Source: Paenibacillus pini JCM 16418
GTDB taxonomy: Bacteria > Bacillota > Bacilli > Paenibacillales > Paenibacillaceae
Assembly (NCBI RefSeq): GCF_000576305.1
Contig: NZ_BAVZ01000024.1
Location: 1 to 44,167 of the forward strand
DNA: 44,167 nt
Direction of reading: 5' to 3'
Below, one piece after another: positions 33,998 to 43,611 of this stretch. Each line of letters starts with the position of its first letter. Positions within the stretch are counted from its first letter, which is position 1. Under the pieces are notes generated by a model. That model had not been told where the DNA came from, did no database searches, and was given only the letters and a program-made list of their open reading frames with translations. The translations under genes and the position numbers were made by a program.

Positions 33998-34146
33998 GTT
34001 AAATAACCTCAATTTTATAAAGGTTTGAACCATATTTCTTACATAAACGGTTCCCTAAATTAGAAGTGGGTAGCGGCCTTTCAAGTGATTTAGACGTTAT
34101 TCTGCGTGTGAAATGTAAATGCTTGTTTAGTATTTTTGAAATGATG

Positions 34147-34155
34147 TGGTATAAT
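34147..34155 (+). promoter_or_regulatory. Extended -10 promoter of fba
   Basis: TGGTATAAT: a perfect -10 (34150-34155) with the TG extension. The -35 (TTTAGT, 18 bp upstream) is poor, as is allowed with an extended -10. Confidence 0.65.
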
Positions 34156-34221
34156 GAGTCCGAAGTGAGATGTCGGCTTAAAATTACAGATAAAACCAAC
34201 ATTCTTAGGAGGTTTGAAACC

Positions 34222-35076
34222 ATGCCATTAGTATCCATGAAAGACATGTTAAACAAAGCACTTGAAGGTAAATATGCTGTTGGTCAATTCAACATCAATA
34301 ACCTGGAGTGGACTCAAGCAATTCTTGGTGCCGCAGAAGAAGAGAAGTCACCTGTAATCCTTGGTGTTTCTGAGGGTGCAGCACGTCACATGAGCGGTTT
34401 CTATACAGTTGTTAAAATGGTAGAAGGACTCATCCATGACATGAAGATTACTGTTCCTGTCGCAATCCATCTTGACCACGGTTCAAGTTTTGACAAGTGT
34501 AAAGAGGCAATTGATGCAGGATTCACATCTGTCATGATTGATGACTCTCATAGCCCAATCGACAAGAACATCGAGACAACTAAAAAAGTTGTTGAGTATG
34601 CACATGCTAAAGGTGTTTCCGTTGAAGCTGAAGTTGGAACAGTTGGCGGTCAAGAAGATGATGTTATCGGTGGCGTTATGTATGCGAAGCTAGAAGATTG
34701 CGTACGTATTGTTAAAGAAACAGGCATCGATACACTTGCTCCAGCACTTGGATCGGTTCATGGACCATACAAAGGCGAACCAAACCTTGGATTTGCTGAA
34801 ATGGAAGAAATCCGTAATGCAATCAGCCTTCCGCTTGTTCTTCATGGTGGTACGGGTATTCCGACACATGACATCAAGAAATCGATTTCACTCGGAACTT
34901 CTAAAATTAATGTAAATACAGAGAATCAAATTGAATTCTCTAAAGCAGTTCGTGAAGTACTTGCTGCTAAACCAGATGCTTATGACCCACGTGCTTACAT
35001 CGTGCCAGGTCGTGATGCGATCAAACAAACCGTAATTGGTAAAATTCGTGAGTTTGGATCCAACAACCAAGCATAA
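34222..35076 (+). CDS. fba: Class II fructose-bisphosphate aldolase
   Basis: Splits fructose 1,6-bisphosphate into two triose phosphates in glycolysis; zinc dependent. The 284-residue protein shows the class II signatures HLDHGSSFDKC (catalytic Asp and metal His), EAEVGTVGGQEDD, GSVHGPYKGEP and LHGGTGI. The start is ATG at 34222 behind AGGAGG (9 bases); an open frame extends 52 codons upstream but lacks an RBS. It lies between spo0F and murA, as in B. subtilis, but the transaldolase gene found there is absent. Confidence 0.97.
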   Translation: MPLVSMKDMLNKALEGKYAVGQFNINNLEWTQAILGAAEEEKSPVILGVSEGAARHMSGFYTVVKMVEGLIHDMKITVPVAIHLDHGSSFDKCKEAIDAGFTSVMIDDSHSPIDKNIETTKKVVEYAHAKGVSVEAEVGTVGGQEDDVIGGVMYAKLEDCVRIVKETGIDTLAPALGSVHGPYKGEPNLGFAEMEEIRNAISLPLVLHGGTGIPTHDIKKSISLGTSKINVNTENQIEFSKAVREVLAAKPDAYDPRAYIVPGRDAIKQTVIGKIREFGSNNQA

Positions 35077-35178
35077 TACGTTTGTGGAATGCTTGCGATA
35101 GGTTCAAAATCGATTGATATGTAATTGGATTTGGACAGGCCATTCATGGTCAGTCTAACTAAATAGTATGGAATGGAG

Positions 35179-35203
35179 AGCACACCGCTTAGCCGGTGTT
35201 TTT
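35179..35203 (+). terminator. fba terminator
   Basis: CACCG pairs with CGGTG (35183-35187 with 35194-35198), followed by five T; an outer ATGGA/TCCAT pairing extends it. Confidence 0.75.
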
Positions 35204-35274
35204 CCATTTCATACACACTAAAAAACACGGAACTATTTTGCGGCTGCGAAGTATGTGGGGGGAACCTTAAGCTT

Positions 35275-36526
35275 ATGGAAAAATTAATGATTAGCGGTGG
35301 ACGCCCACTGCAAGGCACCGTTTCAATTAGTGGTGCAAAAAACAGCGCAATTGCGTTAATTCCTGCTGCAATTTTAGCAGATTCAGAAGTGATTCTGGAT
35401 AACTTGCCTCTCCTGAGTGATGTGGCTGTTTACGCAGAAATTTTAGAAGAACTAGGTGCTAAGGTTTCGTGGGATGGTAGTCAGATGAACATTGACCCTT
35501 CTCGAATTGTATCGATGCCTATGCCAAATGGCCCTGTTAAGAAGCTTCGCGCCTCCTACTATATGATGGGAGCGATGCTTGGAAGATTTAAAGAAGCCGT
35601 TATTGGACTTCCGGGTGGATGTAACTTTGAACCTCGCCCAATCGATCAACATATTAAGGGATTTGAAGCATTGGGAGCTACGGTTACCAATGAACATGGT
35701 GCCATCCATTTGCATGCTAAAGAGCTGCGCGGCGCCAAGATTTATCTGGACGTATCAAGTGTAGGTGCAACCATTAACATTATGCTGGCGGCTGCAAGAG
35801 CTACCGGATCAACTATTATTGAAAATGCGGCTAAAGAGCCTGAGATTATAGATGTAGCAACACTTCTTAATTCTATGGGAGCCGTGATTAAAGGTGCAGG
35901 TACGGAAACGATTCGTATCGAGGGCGTTACCGAACTTCACGGCTGCCGTCACTCCATTATCCCTGACCGTATTCAGGCGGGCACATACATGATCGCGGCC
36001 GCTGCTACACGTGGCGATGTCCTAATCGACAATATTATCCCTAAGCATTTGGAGCTTTGACCGCCAAATTGATCGAAATGGGCGTAAAAATTGAAGAGCT
36101 GGACGAAAGTATTCGTGTTATCGGTCATTCCAACTATGAACATGTCGATGTGAAAGCACTGGTCTATCCAGGGGTTCCTACGGATTTGCAGTCCCCTATG
36201 ACAAGCCTTTTAACCCAGGCTAAGGGAGTCAGCGTACTAAGTGATTTTGTGTATGGTAGTCGATTCAAACACGTTCCCGAACTCGTGCGCATGGGTGCAA
36301 AAATCCGCGTGGAGGGCCGCTCGGCATCATAGAACAAAGTCGTCTTAATGCTGCGAAGGTCAAAGCAACGGATTTACGTGCAGGTGCTGCGCTTGTTATC
36401 GCTGGACTTACTGTGGAAGAAGGTATTACGGAAGTTACTGGCGTAGAATTTATTGATCGGGGTTATGATCATTTAGTCACGAATCTTCGTTTACTTGGTG
36501 CTGACGTCTGGCGTGAGAACGATTAA
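35275..36526 (+). CDS. murA: UDP-GlcNAc 1-carboxyvinyltransferase (two frameshifts)
   Basis: First committed step of peptidoglycan synthesis and the target of fosfomycin. The repaired protein has 417 residues and two EPSP-synthase-like lobes. Lys22-Asn23 (GAKNSA) and catalytic Cys116 (GLPGGCNFEPRPID) are present. The frame breaks twice: at about 36052-36054 (one A restores KHLEALTAKLIEMG) and at about 36322-36326 (one C restores EGRSAIIEQSRLN). It ends with TAA at 36524-36526. ATG at 35275 follows GGGGGGAA. In the fba-rho location of B. subtilis this is the murAB (murZ) paralogue; a second murA may lie elsewhere in the genome. Confidence 0.95.
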
Positions 36527-36732
36527 TACTCCATTAGTAAAGTAGGTAAAATCTCAAGAGGTGTGCAGAGCAGAAAACGTCTGATTTGAATGGACTAATT
36601 TGGGTATACACTGCATATCTCTTTCTCATTTGGGTAATGCTATTCTAATGAGGATTTTCATAGACTGATAGTTTATTGTAACAAAAGAATAACGCAATTT
36701 TGGTCTCATAAAATTGAATAGGTGGTTATTAC

Positions 36733-38078
36733 ATGGATTTGCAAATTGCCGATTTGGAAGAAATGAAGCTAACCGATTTGTATAAACTGGCGAAAAAATA
36801 CCAGATTTCGTACTATGGACAGCTGAAGAAAAAAGAATTAATTTTCGCTATTATGAGAGCTCAAGCAGAGCAAAGCGGACTTATGTTTATGGAAGGCGTA
36901 TTAGAAATCCTCTCCGAAGGCTATGGCTTCCTTAGACCGATAAATTACTTGCCGAGTACCGAAGATATTTATATTTCAGCTTCACAGATTCGTAAGTTTG
37001 ATTTGAGAACGGGAGATCTCGTCTCAGGGAAATGCAGGACACCGAAGGAGAATGAACGTTATTTCGGACTTCTGCAGGTCAATGCAGTCAACGGAGAGAA
37101 TCCAGAAACAGCGTCAGAACGGCTTCACTTTCCAGCATTGACTCCTCTATATCCACAAAAGAAACTTGTACTTGAAACATCCCCTACCCATTTATCTACT
37201 CGTATCATGGATTTGCTCGCCCCAGTGGGTCTGGGACAGCGTGGTCTGATTGTAGCACCTCCAAAAGCAGGTAAAACGCTCCTCCTTAAAGAAATTGCCA
37301 ACAGTATTTCAACCAACAATCCCGAAATCTCACTGTTTGTATTACTCATTGATGAACGCCCGGAAGAAGTTACGGATATGCAGCGTTCTGTTAAAGGAGA
37401 AGTTGTGGCCTCGACGTTCGATGAATTACCAGAGAATCATATTAAGGTAGCCGAACTTGTCTTGGAACGTGCTTTGCGGTTAGTGGAACATAAGAAGGAT
37501 GTCGTTATCCTCATGGATAGTATTACCCGCTTGGCTCGTGCTTACAACCTAGTTATTCCTCCTTCTGGTCGTACACTTAGTGGTGGTATCGATCCAGCTG
37601 CATTCCATCGTCCGAAGCGTTTCTTTGGATCGGCTCGTAACGTGGAAGAAGGCGGTAGTCTTACGATTCTGGCTACAGCTCTAATTGATACTGGCTCACG
37701 TATGGATGATGTTATATATGAGGAATTTAAAGGAACAGGTAACATGGAACTGCACCTAGATCGTAAATTGCTGAACGTCGTATTTTTCCAGCTATTGACA
37801 TTCGCCGTTCCGGTACACGCCGTGAAGAGGATCTGTTAACTAAAGAAGAACTGGATACCATTTGGGCTATCCGTAAAAATATGAATGAATCGGTCGACTT
37901 CGTTGATGGTTTCTTGAAGAAATTGCGTGATTGCAAAACGAATCCAGAATTCATAGCATCATTTGATGTTAATGGTGGTAAACCAAGTAAGCCAAGTACT
38001 TCATCTAGCAGTCATAGTAGTGGCGGTGGTAACCGTCGTACTACACGACCTACCGCTGCATCAATGCCAATAACCTAA
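36733..38078 (+). CDS. rho: Transcription termination factor Rho (frameshifted)
   Basis: Hexameric RNA helicase that ends transcription at unstructured sites. The repaired protein has 448 residues: a Rho N domain (about 1-45), a cold-shock RNA-binding domain (SEGYGFLRP), Walker A (APPKAGKTLLL) and Walker B (VVILMDSITRLARAYN). The frame breaks at about 37769-37771; one G gives DRKLAERRIFPAIDIRRSGTRREE. The C-terminus carries a tail of about 35 Ser, Gly, Thr and Arg residues beyond the conserved core. ATG at 36733 follows TAGGTGG. In Firmicutes rho is often dispensable, so a real mutation is less excluded here than in murA. Confidence 0.96.
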
Positions 38079-38147
38079 CGGTTGGATAATATATCAATCA
38101 ACACATCATGAAGATTTAAAGACTTTGTTATAAAAGAGGGGAACAAC

Positions 38148-39392
38148 ATGTATCTGGTATATGCAGATGAAAAAGGCAATGTATTTGACCATCCTACACT
38201 CTACGGAATGGCCCGCAGTGGGGATATGATCGTGGAAATCATGGAGGATGAGCTAATCCCGCTGCCTGAGGGGGCCACGCTGGTCGGTTTGCCCAGCACC
38301 CGCGCCGTCGGCATGGATCCGGAAACCGGAGAAATGATGCCGCTACCCGGGGATGCTCAGGCTGTAGGCGCACTTTTACCGCAGGGATTTACTCGGCTAT
38401 GTCTTCCTGGTTATGTCAAAACGGATAAAGATTATAAACTTCCGCTATTCGGTTATTCAGCAGTTGTCTGGAAAGACGGAGGCTTTTATGTGGCGGCACG
38501 CTTGTCGGATGATCCAATGAAATGGAATCCGATTAATTGCGATGTTACCAAGTTGAAATTGGGTGTTAAGCACTTAACGGCTAAGTATCCAGACAATCGG
38601 TTGTATCAACATATGTCCAATTGTGCACTTGGATACGAGTGTTTGACGGCATCGAACACTTTCTTGAACCGTTGGGAAGGGGCAGTGCCTGTATCGTATT
38701 CTTGTAATGCTGGATGTTTTGGTTGTATATCGGAGCAGCCGGATGATAGCGGTTTTGTGGCTCCTCAGACACGTATGAATTTCAAGCCTAGAGTGGAAGA
38801 ACTAGTCGAAATCATGCTTGAGCATCTGAAGACTCCGGAATCCATTATTAGTTTCGGGCAGGGATGTGAGGGTGAGCCCTCTACTCAAGCGAAGATTATT
38901 ATTGAAGCGATGCGTGAGGTACGCTCCATAACGGATATGGGATATATTAATATTAATACCAATGCTGGATTGACTGATTTTATCCGTGGTATTGTTGATG
39001 CTGGGCTAGACTTAATGCGTGTCAGTACCATTAGCGCATTGGATGGCCACTATAATGCATACTATAAGCCGCGTAAGTATACACTAGCCAACGTGGAGAA
39101 GTCGCTCAAATATGCTACAGATCAAGGGGTCTATACTTCTATTAACTATTTGATCTTCCCTGGGGTTACTGACCGAGAAGAAGAGATCGAAGCCATGGTA
39201 GAATTTGCTCGGCGTACAGGTCTTAAGTTAATTCAGCTACGGAACCTGAATATTGATCCTGAGAGTTATTTAGGACTTATTCCTCCAGCTCAGGGTGAAA
39301 TTTTGGGAATGAAGCAGGCAATTGAGATATTTGAAGCGGAACTACCGGATGTAGTGATCGGTTCCTATACTCATGTACACCTGTGGGGATGA
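38148..39392 (+). CDS. Radical SAM protein of unknown function
   Basis: A 414-residue protein with an N-terminal region (1 to about 175) that I do not recognise, containing several Cys (131, 159, 165), and a radical SAM core with the [4Fe-4S] motif C186-NAG-C190-FG-C193. GQGCEGEP, ININTNAG and a VSTISALDG strand follow, consistent with the TIM-barrel core. It would cleave S-adenosylmethionine to start radical chemistry; the substrate is unknown. ATG at 38148 follows AGAGGGGAA. It lies between rho and rpmE; its location between information-processing genes suggests, but does not show, a role in modifying RNA or ribosomes. Confidence 0.88.
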   Translation: MYLVYADEKGNVFDHPTLYGMARSGDMIVEIMEDELIPLPEGATLVGLPSTRAVGMDPETGEMMPLPGDAQAVGALLPQGFTRLCLPGYVKTDKDYKLPLFGYSAVVWKDGGFYVAARLSDDPMKWNPINCDVTKLKLGVKHLTAKYPDNRLYQHMSNCALGYECLTASNTFLNRWEGAVPVSYSCNAGCFGCISEQPDDSGFVAPQTRMNFKPRVEELVEIMLEHLKTPESIISFGQGCEGEPSTQAKIIIEAMREVRSITDMGYININTNAGLTDFIRGIVDAGLDLMRVSTISALDGHYNAYYKPRKYTLANVEKSLKYATDQGVYTSINYLIFPGVTDREEEIEAMVEFARRTGLKLIQLRNLNIDPESYLGLIPPAQGEILGMKQAIEIFEAELPDVVIGSYTHVHLWG

Positions 39393-39549
39393 GAAGACCG
39401 AAAAAGGCTATTTTGACCTAGGGTGAAGTCTTTTAAGAAAGAACAAATTCAATAATGATTGATTATTATATTTGTCCCTGTTATAATTAGAAGTGTATCG
39501 ATATAACTCTGGGCACGCATGAGGTTCAGGGCAAAAAGAGGTGAAAGTC

Positions 39550-39747
39550 ATGAATGAAGCAATTCAACCAAAATTTAACGTAACAACTGTAACTTGCGCT
39601 TGTGGTAACAAGTTCGAAACAGGTTCAGTTAAAGAAGACCTTCGCGTCGAAATTTGTTCCAACTGTCATCCATTCTTCACAGGTAAACAGAAGTTCTTGG
39701 ATGCAGGCGGTCGCGTAGATAAATTTAAGAAGAAATACGGAATCTAA
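39550..39747 (+). CDS. rpmE: 50S ribosomal protein L31 (zinc form)
   Basis: Large-subunit protein at the subunit interface. The 65-residue protein is of the C+ type, with zinc-ligand cysteines at positions 16 and 18 (TCACGN) and 36 and 39 (CSNCHPF), so it stores zinc; a zinc-free paralogue may exist elsewhere. The start is ATG at 39550 behind AAAGAGGTG; a GTG three codons earlier lies within that RBS region. A terminator follows. Confidence 0.97.
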   Translation: MNEAIQPKFNVTTVTCACGNKFETGSVKEDLRVEICSNCHPFFTGKQKFLDAGGRVDKFKKKYGI

Positions 39748-39769
39748 TTCCATTTATGAGATTAATGAT

Positions 39770-39805
39770 AACTCCTCTGCCTTTAGGCGGGGGAGTTTAT
39801 TTTTA
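39770..39805 (+). terminator. rpmE terminator
   Basis: AACTCC-C-GCC pairs with GGC-G-GGAGTT around a short TTTA loop and is followed by TATTTTTAT. Confidence 0.9.
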
Positions 39806-39835
39806 TCTAATTGATTTTACAAAATAATGCATCAG

Positions 39836-39864
39836 TTGCACTTTACGCAGAAATGAACTATACT
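39836..39864 (+). promoter_or_regulatory. Promoter of the SRP RNA gene
   Basis: TTGCAC (39836-39841), a 17-bp spacer and TATACT (39859-39864). The RNA would start at about 39871. Confidence 0.75.
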
Positions 39865-39870
39865 AATTCT

Positions 39871-40143
39871 TGCCGTGCTAGACGGGGAGGTAGCGGTGCC
39901 CTGTAACTCGCAATCCGCTGTAGCGAGGTTGAATTCCTGTTAGAGGTTTTGCCGATGTGAGGTCTTGGTCCCTGCGTGCTATGTTGACGGTTGGGTCCTC
40001 CGCAATGAGTACTTGTGAACCTGGTCAGGTCCGGAAGGAAGCAGCCATAAGCAAGTTCACTCTTGTGCCGGAGGATTGCCTAGCCCGAGTAGCGTCGCAG
40101 GGCTGCCGCTTGGATCGCAATTATCAATAACAGGTGTGCGGCT
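39871..40143 (+). ncRNA. scr: Signal recognition particle RNA (scRNA, large Bacillus type)
   Basis: About 270 bases with the long form's Alu-like 5' part (TGCCGTGCTAGACGGGGAGG, GGTGCCCTGTA) and the S-domain signature GGTCAGGTCCGGAAGGAAGC of the Ffh-binding loop. The 5' GCCGTGC pairs with the 3' GTGCGGC. It forms the RNA core of the SRP with Ffh and targets nascent membrane proteins. It lies just before dnaX, as in B. subtilis. The ends are estimated from pairing and the promoter. Confidence 0.95.
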
Positions 40144-40327
40144 TAACTTAATGAAAATTAGCATCTTTGTCGTGATGGCGGAGGTGCTTTTTGTTTATAT
40201 ATTTGTATGGAACTAAGGGATATCATTTGAAAAGCGTCCAGTATACGTTTTGCTGAACGAAGGATTATAGTATAATAATGAAGCACCAAATGCCACGCAA
40301 GGTGGAAGTTGAAAGAGGGTATAGCTT

Positions 40328-42058
40328 GTGGAACATATAGCGCTGTACCGTGCCTGGAGACCACAATCGTTTCAGGACATGGTTGGGCAACAGCATATTA
40401 TTCAAACGCTGCAGAACGCAATTCGCGAACAGCGGGTGTCCCACGCGTACCTGTTCAGTGGACCGCGCGGAACCGGTAAGACGAGTGCTGCTAAAATATT
40501 GGCGAAAGCCGTTAACTGTGAGCACGGACCTGCACCGGAACCTTGCAATGAATGCGAGACTTGTCGCAGAATTACAGCCGGAGCTTTAATGGATGTGCAG
40601 GAAATTGATGCCGCATCGAATCGTGGGGTAGAGGAAATCCGCGATTTACGGGAGAAAGTGAAATATGCACCTACGGAAGCTCGGCAAAAGGTTTATATTA
40701 TTGACGAAGTGCATATGCTGACGACAGAAGCCTTTAACGCTTTACTAAAGACTCTGGAGGAGCCTCCACTACATGTGATGTTTATACTCGCGACCACAGA
40801 GCCGCACAAGCTGCCAGCGACGATTATATCGCGATGTCAGCGATTTGATTTCCGCCGTGTTTCTCTAGATGAACAAACTAAACATCTAGAAGACGTTTCG
40901 AAGCAGGAAGGTATTGAGGCAGAGCAAGCAGCGCTACAATATATTGCCCGTTTGTCGGATGGCGGAATGAGAGATGCTTTAAGCATACTGGATCAGATCT
41001 CCTCTTTTACCGGGGGAAAGGTGACCTATGAGCAAGTTCTTGGTATGACAGGTGGTATTGCCTCGGAACAGTTTGCTAAACTAGCAGGAGCGATGCTGAA
41101 GGACGATGTCGGTGAAGTACTTCAGATTGTTGAAGACTTTATGCAAGAAGGCAAGAGCGCCGATAAGTGTATGGAGAACCTGCTTTATTATTTCCGTGAT
41201 CTGCTCCTCATCAAAATGGTTCCGCAGGCAGACAAGCTCACGGACCGGGTTCTTCATCCTGAGGAGTATAAGGAAATGGCTTCGGCCTTTACTCGAGAAC
41301 AATTATTTCAGATGATTGATACACTGAATCACTATCAAAGTGAAATGAAATATGCTTCACAGCCACAGACATTGTTTGAGGTAGCATTGCTTAAGTTATG
41401 TGGTACGCCGAAGCTTACGAATGAGAGCGTAATTCAACAGAGCGCTGGACAGCAGCAAGCCGCATCTGCCGGCTCTGCTGAAGTGAATCAACTGAAGCAG
41501 CAATTAGCGACACTGGAGAAAAAACTGGAGAAATTCATGCAATCGGGAGCGCCCGCAAGTTCAAATAAACAAGCGGCTAGTACTCCTGCACCACGAATGT
41601 CTTCGAAGGCTAAAATTCCACCGCATATGGATCAATACCTTGCTCATAAAGATAGTCCGGAATTTACTGATATTCAGCGGCAGTGGGGACAGATTTTACA
41701 GGGCGTGAAGGATGAGAAGGTCACAGTCCATGCTTGGTTTGTGGATGGAGAACCGGCTTCAGTAACAGAAGATGCGGTACTCGTTGCTTTTAAAAATAAT
41801 ATTCACCGAGAGACGACAGAGAAGCCAGCTAATAAGCAGGTTATCGAGAATGTCCTCTTGTCCAAGACAGGAAAACCATATCATCTTGTGACCATGATGC
41901 AAAAGGACTGGTTGTCCGCCTTGGAAGGTGACACTCATCAAACATCAGAAGAATTGAAGCTTGAACATGAGCATGAGGGTAAAGACCCGAACGCTAAACC
42001 CTGGATTGATGAGGCGCTTCATATCTTTGGCGAAGACCTCGTGATCATAAAAGATTAG
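40328..42058 (+). CDS. dnaX: DNA polymerase III subunits gamma/tau
   Basis: Clamp-loader ATPase of the replisome. The 576-residue protein has an AAA+ core with Walker A (GPRGTGKTS, 45-53), a zinc site with Cys64, Cys73, Cys76 and Cys79, Walker B (VYIIDEVHML) and a sensor region. An Ala/Gln/Ser-rich linker leads to a C-terminal tau domain for DnaB and polymerase contact. GTG at 40328 follows AGAGGG. A six-A stretch (about 41519) could be a slippage site for a short gamma form, but I see no supporting element. ebfC and recR follow closely, forming an operon. Confidence 0.97.
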   Translation: MEHIALYRAWRPQSFQDMVGQQHIIQTLQNAIREQRVSHAYLFSGPRGTGKTSAAKILAKAVNCEHGPAPEPCNECETCRRITAGALMDVQEIDAASNRGVEEIRDLREKVKYAPTEARQKVYIIDEVHMLTTEAFNALLKTLEEPPLHVMFILATTEPHKLPATIISRCQRFDFRRVSLDEQTKHLEDVSKQEGIEAEQAALQYIARLSDGGMRDALSILDQISSFTGGKVTYEQVLGMTGGIASEQFAKLAGAMLKDDVGEVLQIVEDFMQEGKSADKCMENLLYYFRDLLLIKMVPQADKLTDRVLHPEEYKEMASAFTREQLFQMIDTLNHYQSEMKYASQPQTLFEVALLKLCGTPKLTNESVIQQSAGQQQAASAGSAEVNQLKQQLATLEKKLEKFMQSGAPASSNKQAASTPAPRMSSKAKIPPHMDQYLAHKDSPEFTDIQRQWGQILQGVKDEKVTVHAWFVDGEPASVTEDAVLVAFKNNIHRETTEKPANKQVIENVLLSKTGKPYHLVTMMQKDWLSALEGDTHQTSEELKLEHEHEGKDPNAKPWIDEALHIFGEDLVIIKD

Positions 42059-42097
42059 CACGACTTGTGCACCCAAAACGCAAAGGAGAGGTTACCC

Positions 42098-42409
42098 GTG
42101 AACAATATGAACCAAATGATGAAACAAGTGAAGAAAATGCAGGAGCAAATGCTGAAGGCTCAGGAGGAACTTGCTGATAAAAAGGTTGAGGGAAGTTCAG
42201 GTGGCGGCGTTGTTACTGTTGAAGTGAATGGTCACAAGAAATTATTGTCTATCACAATTAAACCAGAAGCCGTAGATCCAGAAGACGTTGAAATGCTACA
42301 GGATCTTGTCATTACTGCTGTGAATGATGCTTTGACTAAAGCGGATGACATTGCAAATGCAGATATGGGCAAGTTTACAGGTGGAATGAAAATCCCCGGC
42401 TTGTTCTAG
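42098..42409 (+). CDS. ebfC: Nucleoid-associated protein YaaK/EbfC
   Basis: Small dimeric DNA-binding protein found between dnaX and recR in nearly all bacteria. The 103-residue protein starts with a helical arm rich in Met, Gln and Lys (NQMMKQVKKMQEQMLKAQEEL), followed by a small beta-rich body (GGGVVTVEVNGHKKLL) and a Gly-rich end. The start is GTG at 42098, 6 bases behind AAAGGAGAGG; the frame extends to 42065 without an RBS. It lies 39 bases after dnaX and 34 before recR. Confidence 0.96.
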   Translation: MNNMNQMMKQVKKMQEQMLKAQEELADKKVEGSSGGGVVTVEVNGHKKLLSITIKPEAVDPEDVEMLQDLVITAVNDALTKADDIANADMGKFTGGMKIPGLF

Positions 42410-42443
42410 AATTATAATTTAAGTCAGAAGGAGTTCCTGCGTC

Positions 42444-43043
42444 TTGTATTATCCCGAACCGATCGCGAAGCTGATCGATGCGTTTACTCGTTTGCCAGGT
42501 ATTGGGCCGAAGACTGCGGCTCGCCTAGCTTTTCACGTGCTGAATATGAAGGAAGATGATGTGATTGATTTCGCTAAAGCACTAGTTAGTGTTAAACGAA
42601 ACCTACATTATTGCTCTGTTTGCTGCAATATTACGGATACGGACCCATGCCGAATATGTCAGGATAAAACACGTGATCCATCTGTCATTTGCGTCGTCCA
42701 AGACCCTAAAGATTTGGTCGCTATGGAGCGAACGAAGGAATTTAACGGGTACTATCATGTTCTTCAGGGTGCGATTTCTCCAATGGAGGGTATTGGTCCG
42801 GATAATATTCGGCTTAAAGAATTACTGACACGTCTCAGTGATGAACGCATTAAAGAAATGATTCTTGCGACCAATCCCAACATTGAGGGAGAGGCAACTG
42901 CGATGTATATTTCTCGTCTAGTTCGTCCCTTTGATATCATGGTAACTCGTATAGCACATGGTTTACCGGTCGGAGGAGACCTTGAATACGCGGATGAAGT
43001 AACGTTGTCCAAAGCGTTAGAGGGTCGTCGTCAATTGCGCTAG
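42444..43043 (+). CDS. recR: Recombination protein RecR
   Basis: Works with RecF and RecO to load RecA on single-stranded gaps. The 199-residue protein has an N-terminal helix-hairpin-helix (LPGIGPKTAARLAFH), a four-Cys zinc finger (CSVCCN and CRICQ), a Toprim domain (VICVVQDPKDLVAME) and a C-terminal Walker-B-like region. The start is TTG at 42444 behind GAAGGAG. It ends the dnaX-ebfC-recR group, about 80 bases before a terminator. Confidence 0.98.
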   Translation: MYYPEPIAKLIDAFTRLPGIGPKTAARLAFHVLNMKEDDVIDFAKALVSVKRNLHYCSVCCNITDTDPCRICQDKTRDPSVICVVQDPKDLVAMERTKEFNGYYHVLQGAISPMEGIGPDNIRLKELLTRLSDERIKEMILATNPNIEGEATAMYISRLVRPFDIMVTRIAHGLPVGGDLEYADEVTLSKALEGRRQLR

Positions 43044-43123
43044 CCATTGTATTCTTATATATTTTTATGTCTTTGTTTTCGCGCTTGTTGAGATAATCGG
43101 CACGTGAAGGTTGAGAGAACTAA

Positions 43124-43150
43124 GGGGAGCCCAAGAGGCTCCCTTTTTTT
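43124..43150 (+). terminator. recR operon terminator
   Basis: A perfect 7-bp stem GGGAGCC/GGCTCCC with a 5-base loop is followed by seven T. Confidence 0.95.
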
Positions 43151-43245
43151 GGTTCTAAGTTTGTCCTTTTTTCGATATGAATGAAAGTGGAACTGTAGTC
43201 TGGTGAAACATTTCGTATCATATTTAGGAAAATGGGGGAGAGGTC

Positions 43246-43566
43246 ATGGGTTGGTTTATTAAAAGTAATCAAGGGTTATCTAGGTGGCAAAGAAAGAACG
43301 AGCAGATAAAGGAGCAAGAAGAACGATGGAATACTTATGAGGATGTGAGAAATGCACGCGTGGAATGGGAACAAGCGCGAATGCATTTTGAGCAGGCGAT
43401 GGGTGAAGATCAAATCGATTACGCGATTTATATGCTGGAGGCAGCAGAGCGTAAGTATCAAATTGCTTTGAAGAAAGCTAAGTATATTGGACTTAATCGT
43501 ACAGAAGTAAGGCAACCACATAAGAGTAATGTCAAGAGAGATGCCAATCATAAGGCGCTGAGCTAA
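43246..43566 (+). CDS. yaaL: DUF2508 protein (YaaL-like)
   Basis: A 106-residue, highly charged, mostly helical protein of unknown function, matching YaaL, which lies between recR and bofA in B. subtilis. The central part (VRNARVEWEQARMHFEQAMG) looks like a coiled-coil hairpin. ATG at 43246 lies behind GGGGGAGAGG. bofA follows after 45 bases, so co-transcription is likely. Confidence 0.88.
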   Translation: MGWFIKSNQGLSRWQRKNEQIKEQEERWNTYEDVRNARVEWEQARMHFEQAMGEDQIDYAIYMLEAAERKYQIALKKAKYIGLNRTEVRQPHKSNVKRDANHKALS

Positions 43567-43611
43567 GAGAAATAGAACAAACAAATCTCGGTTAACAAAG
43601 GAGAGTTCACT

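Noticed and set aside
34066..34221. Longer N-terminus for the aldolase
   Set aside because: The extension covers the promoter and RBS region; ATG at 34222 fits the family.
41519..41524. Programmed frameshift in dnaX
   Set aside because: Only six A without a stimulating hairpin or upstream Shine-Dalgarno-like element was seen; insufficient to claim a gamma product.
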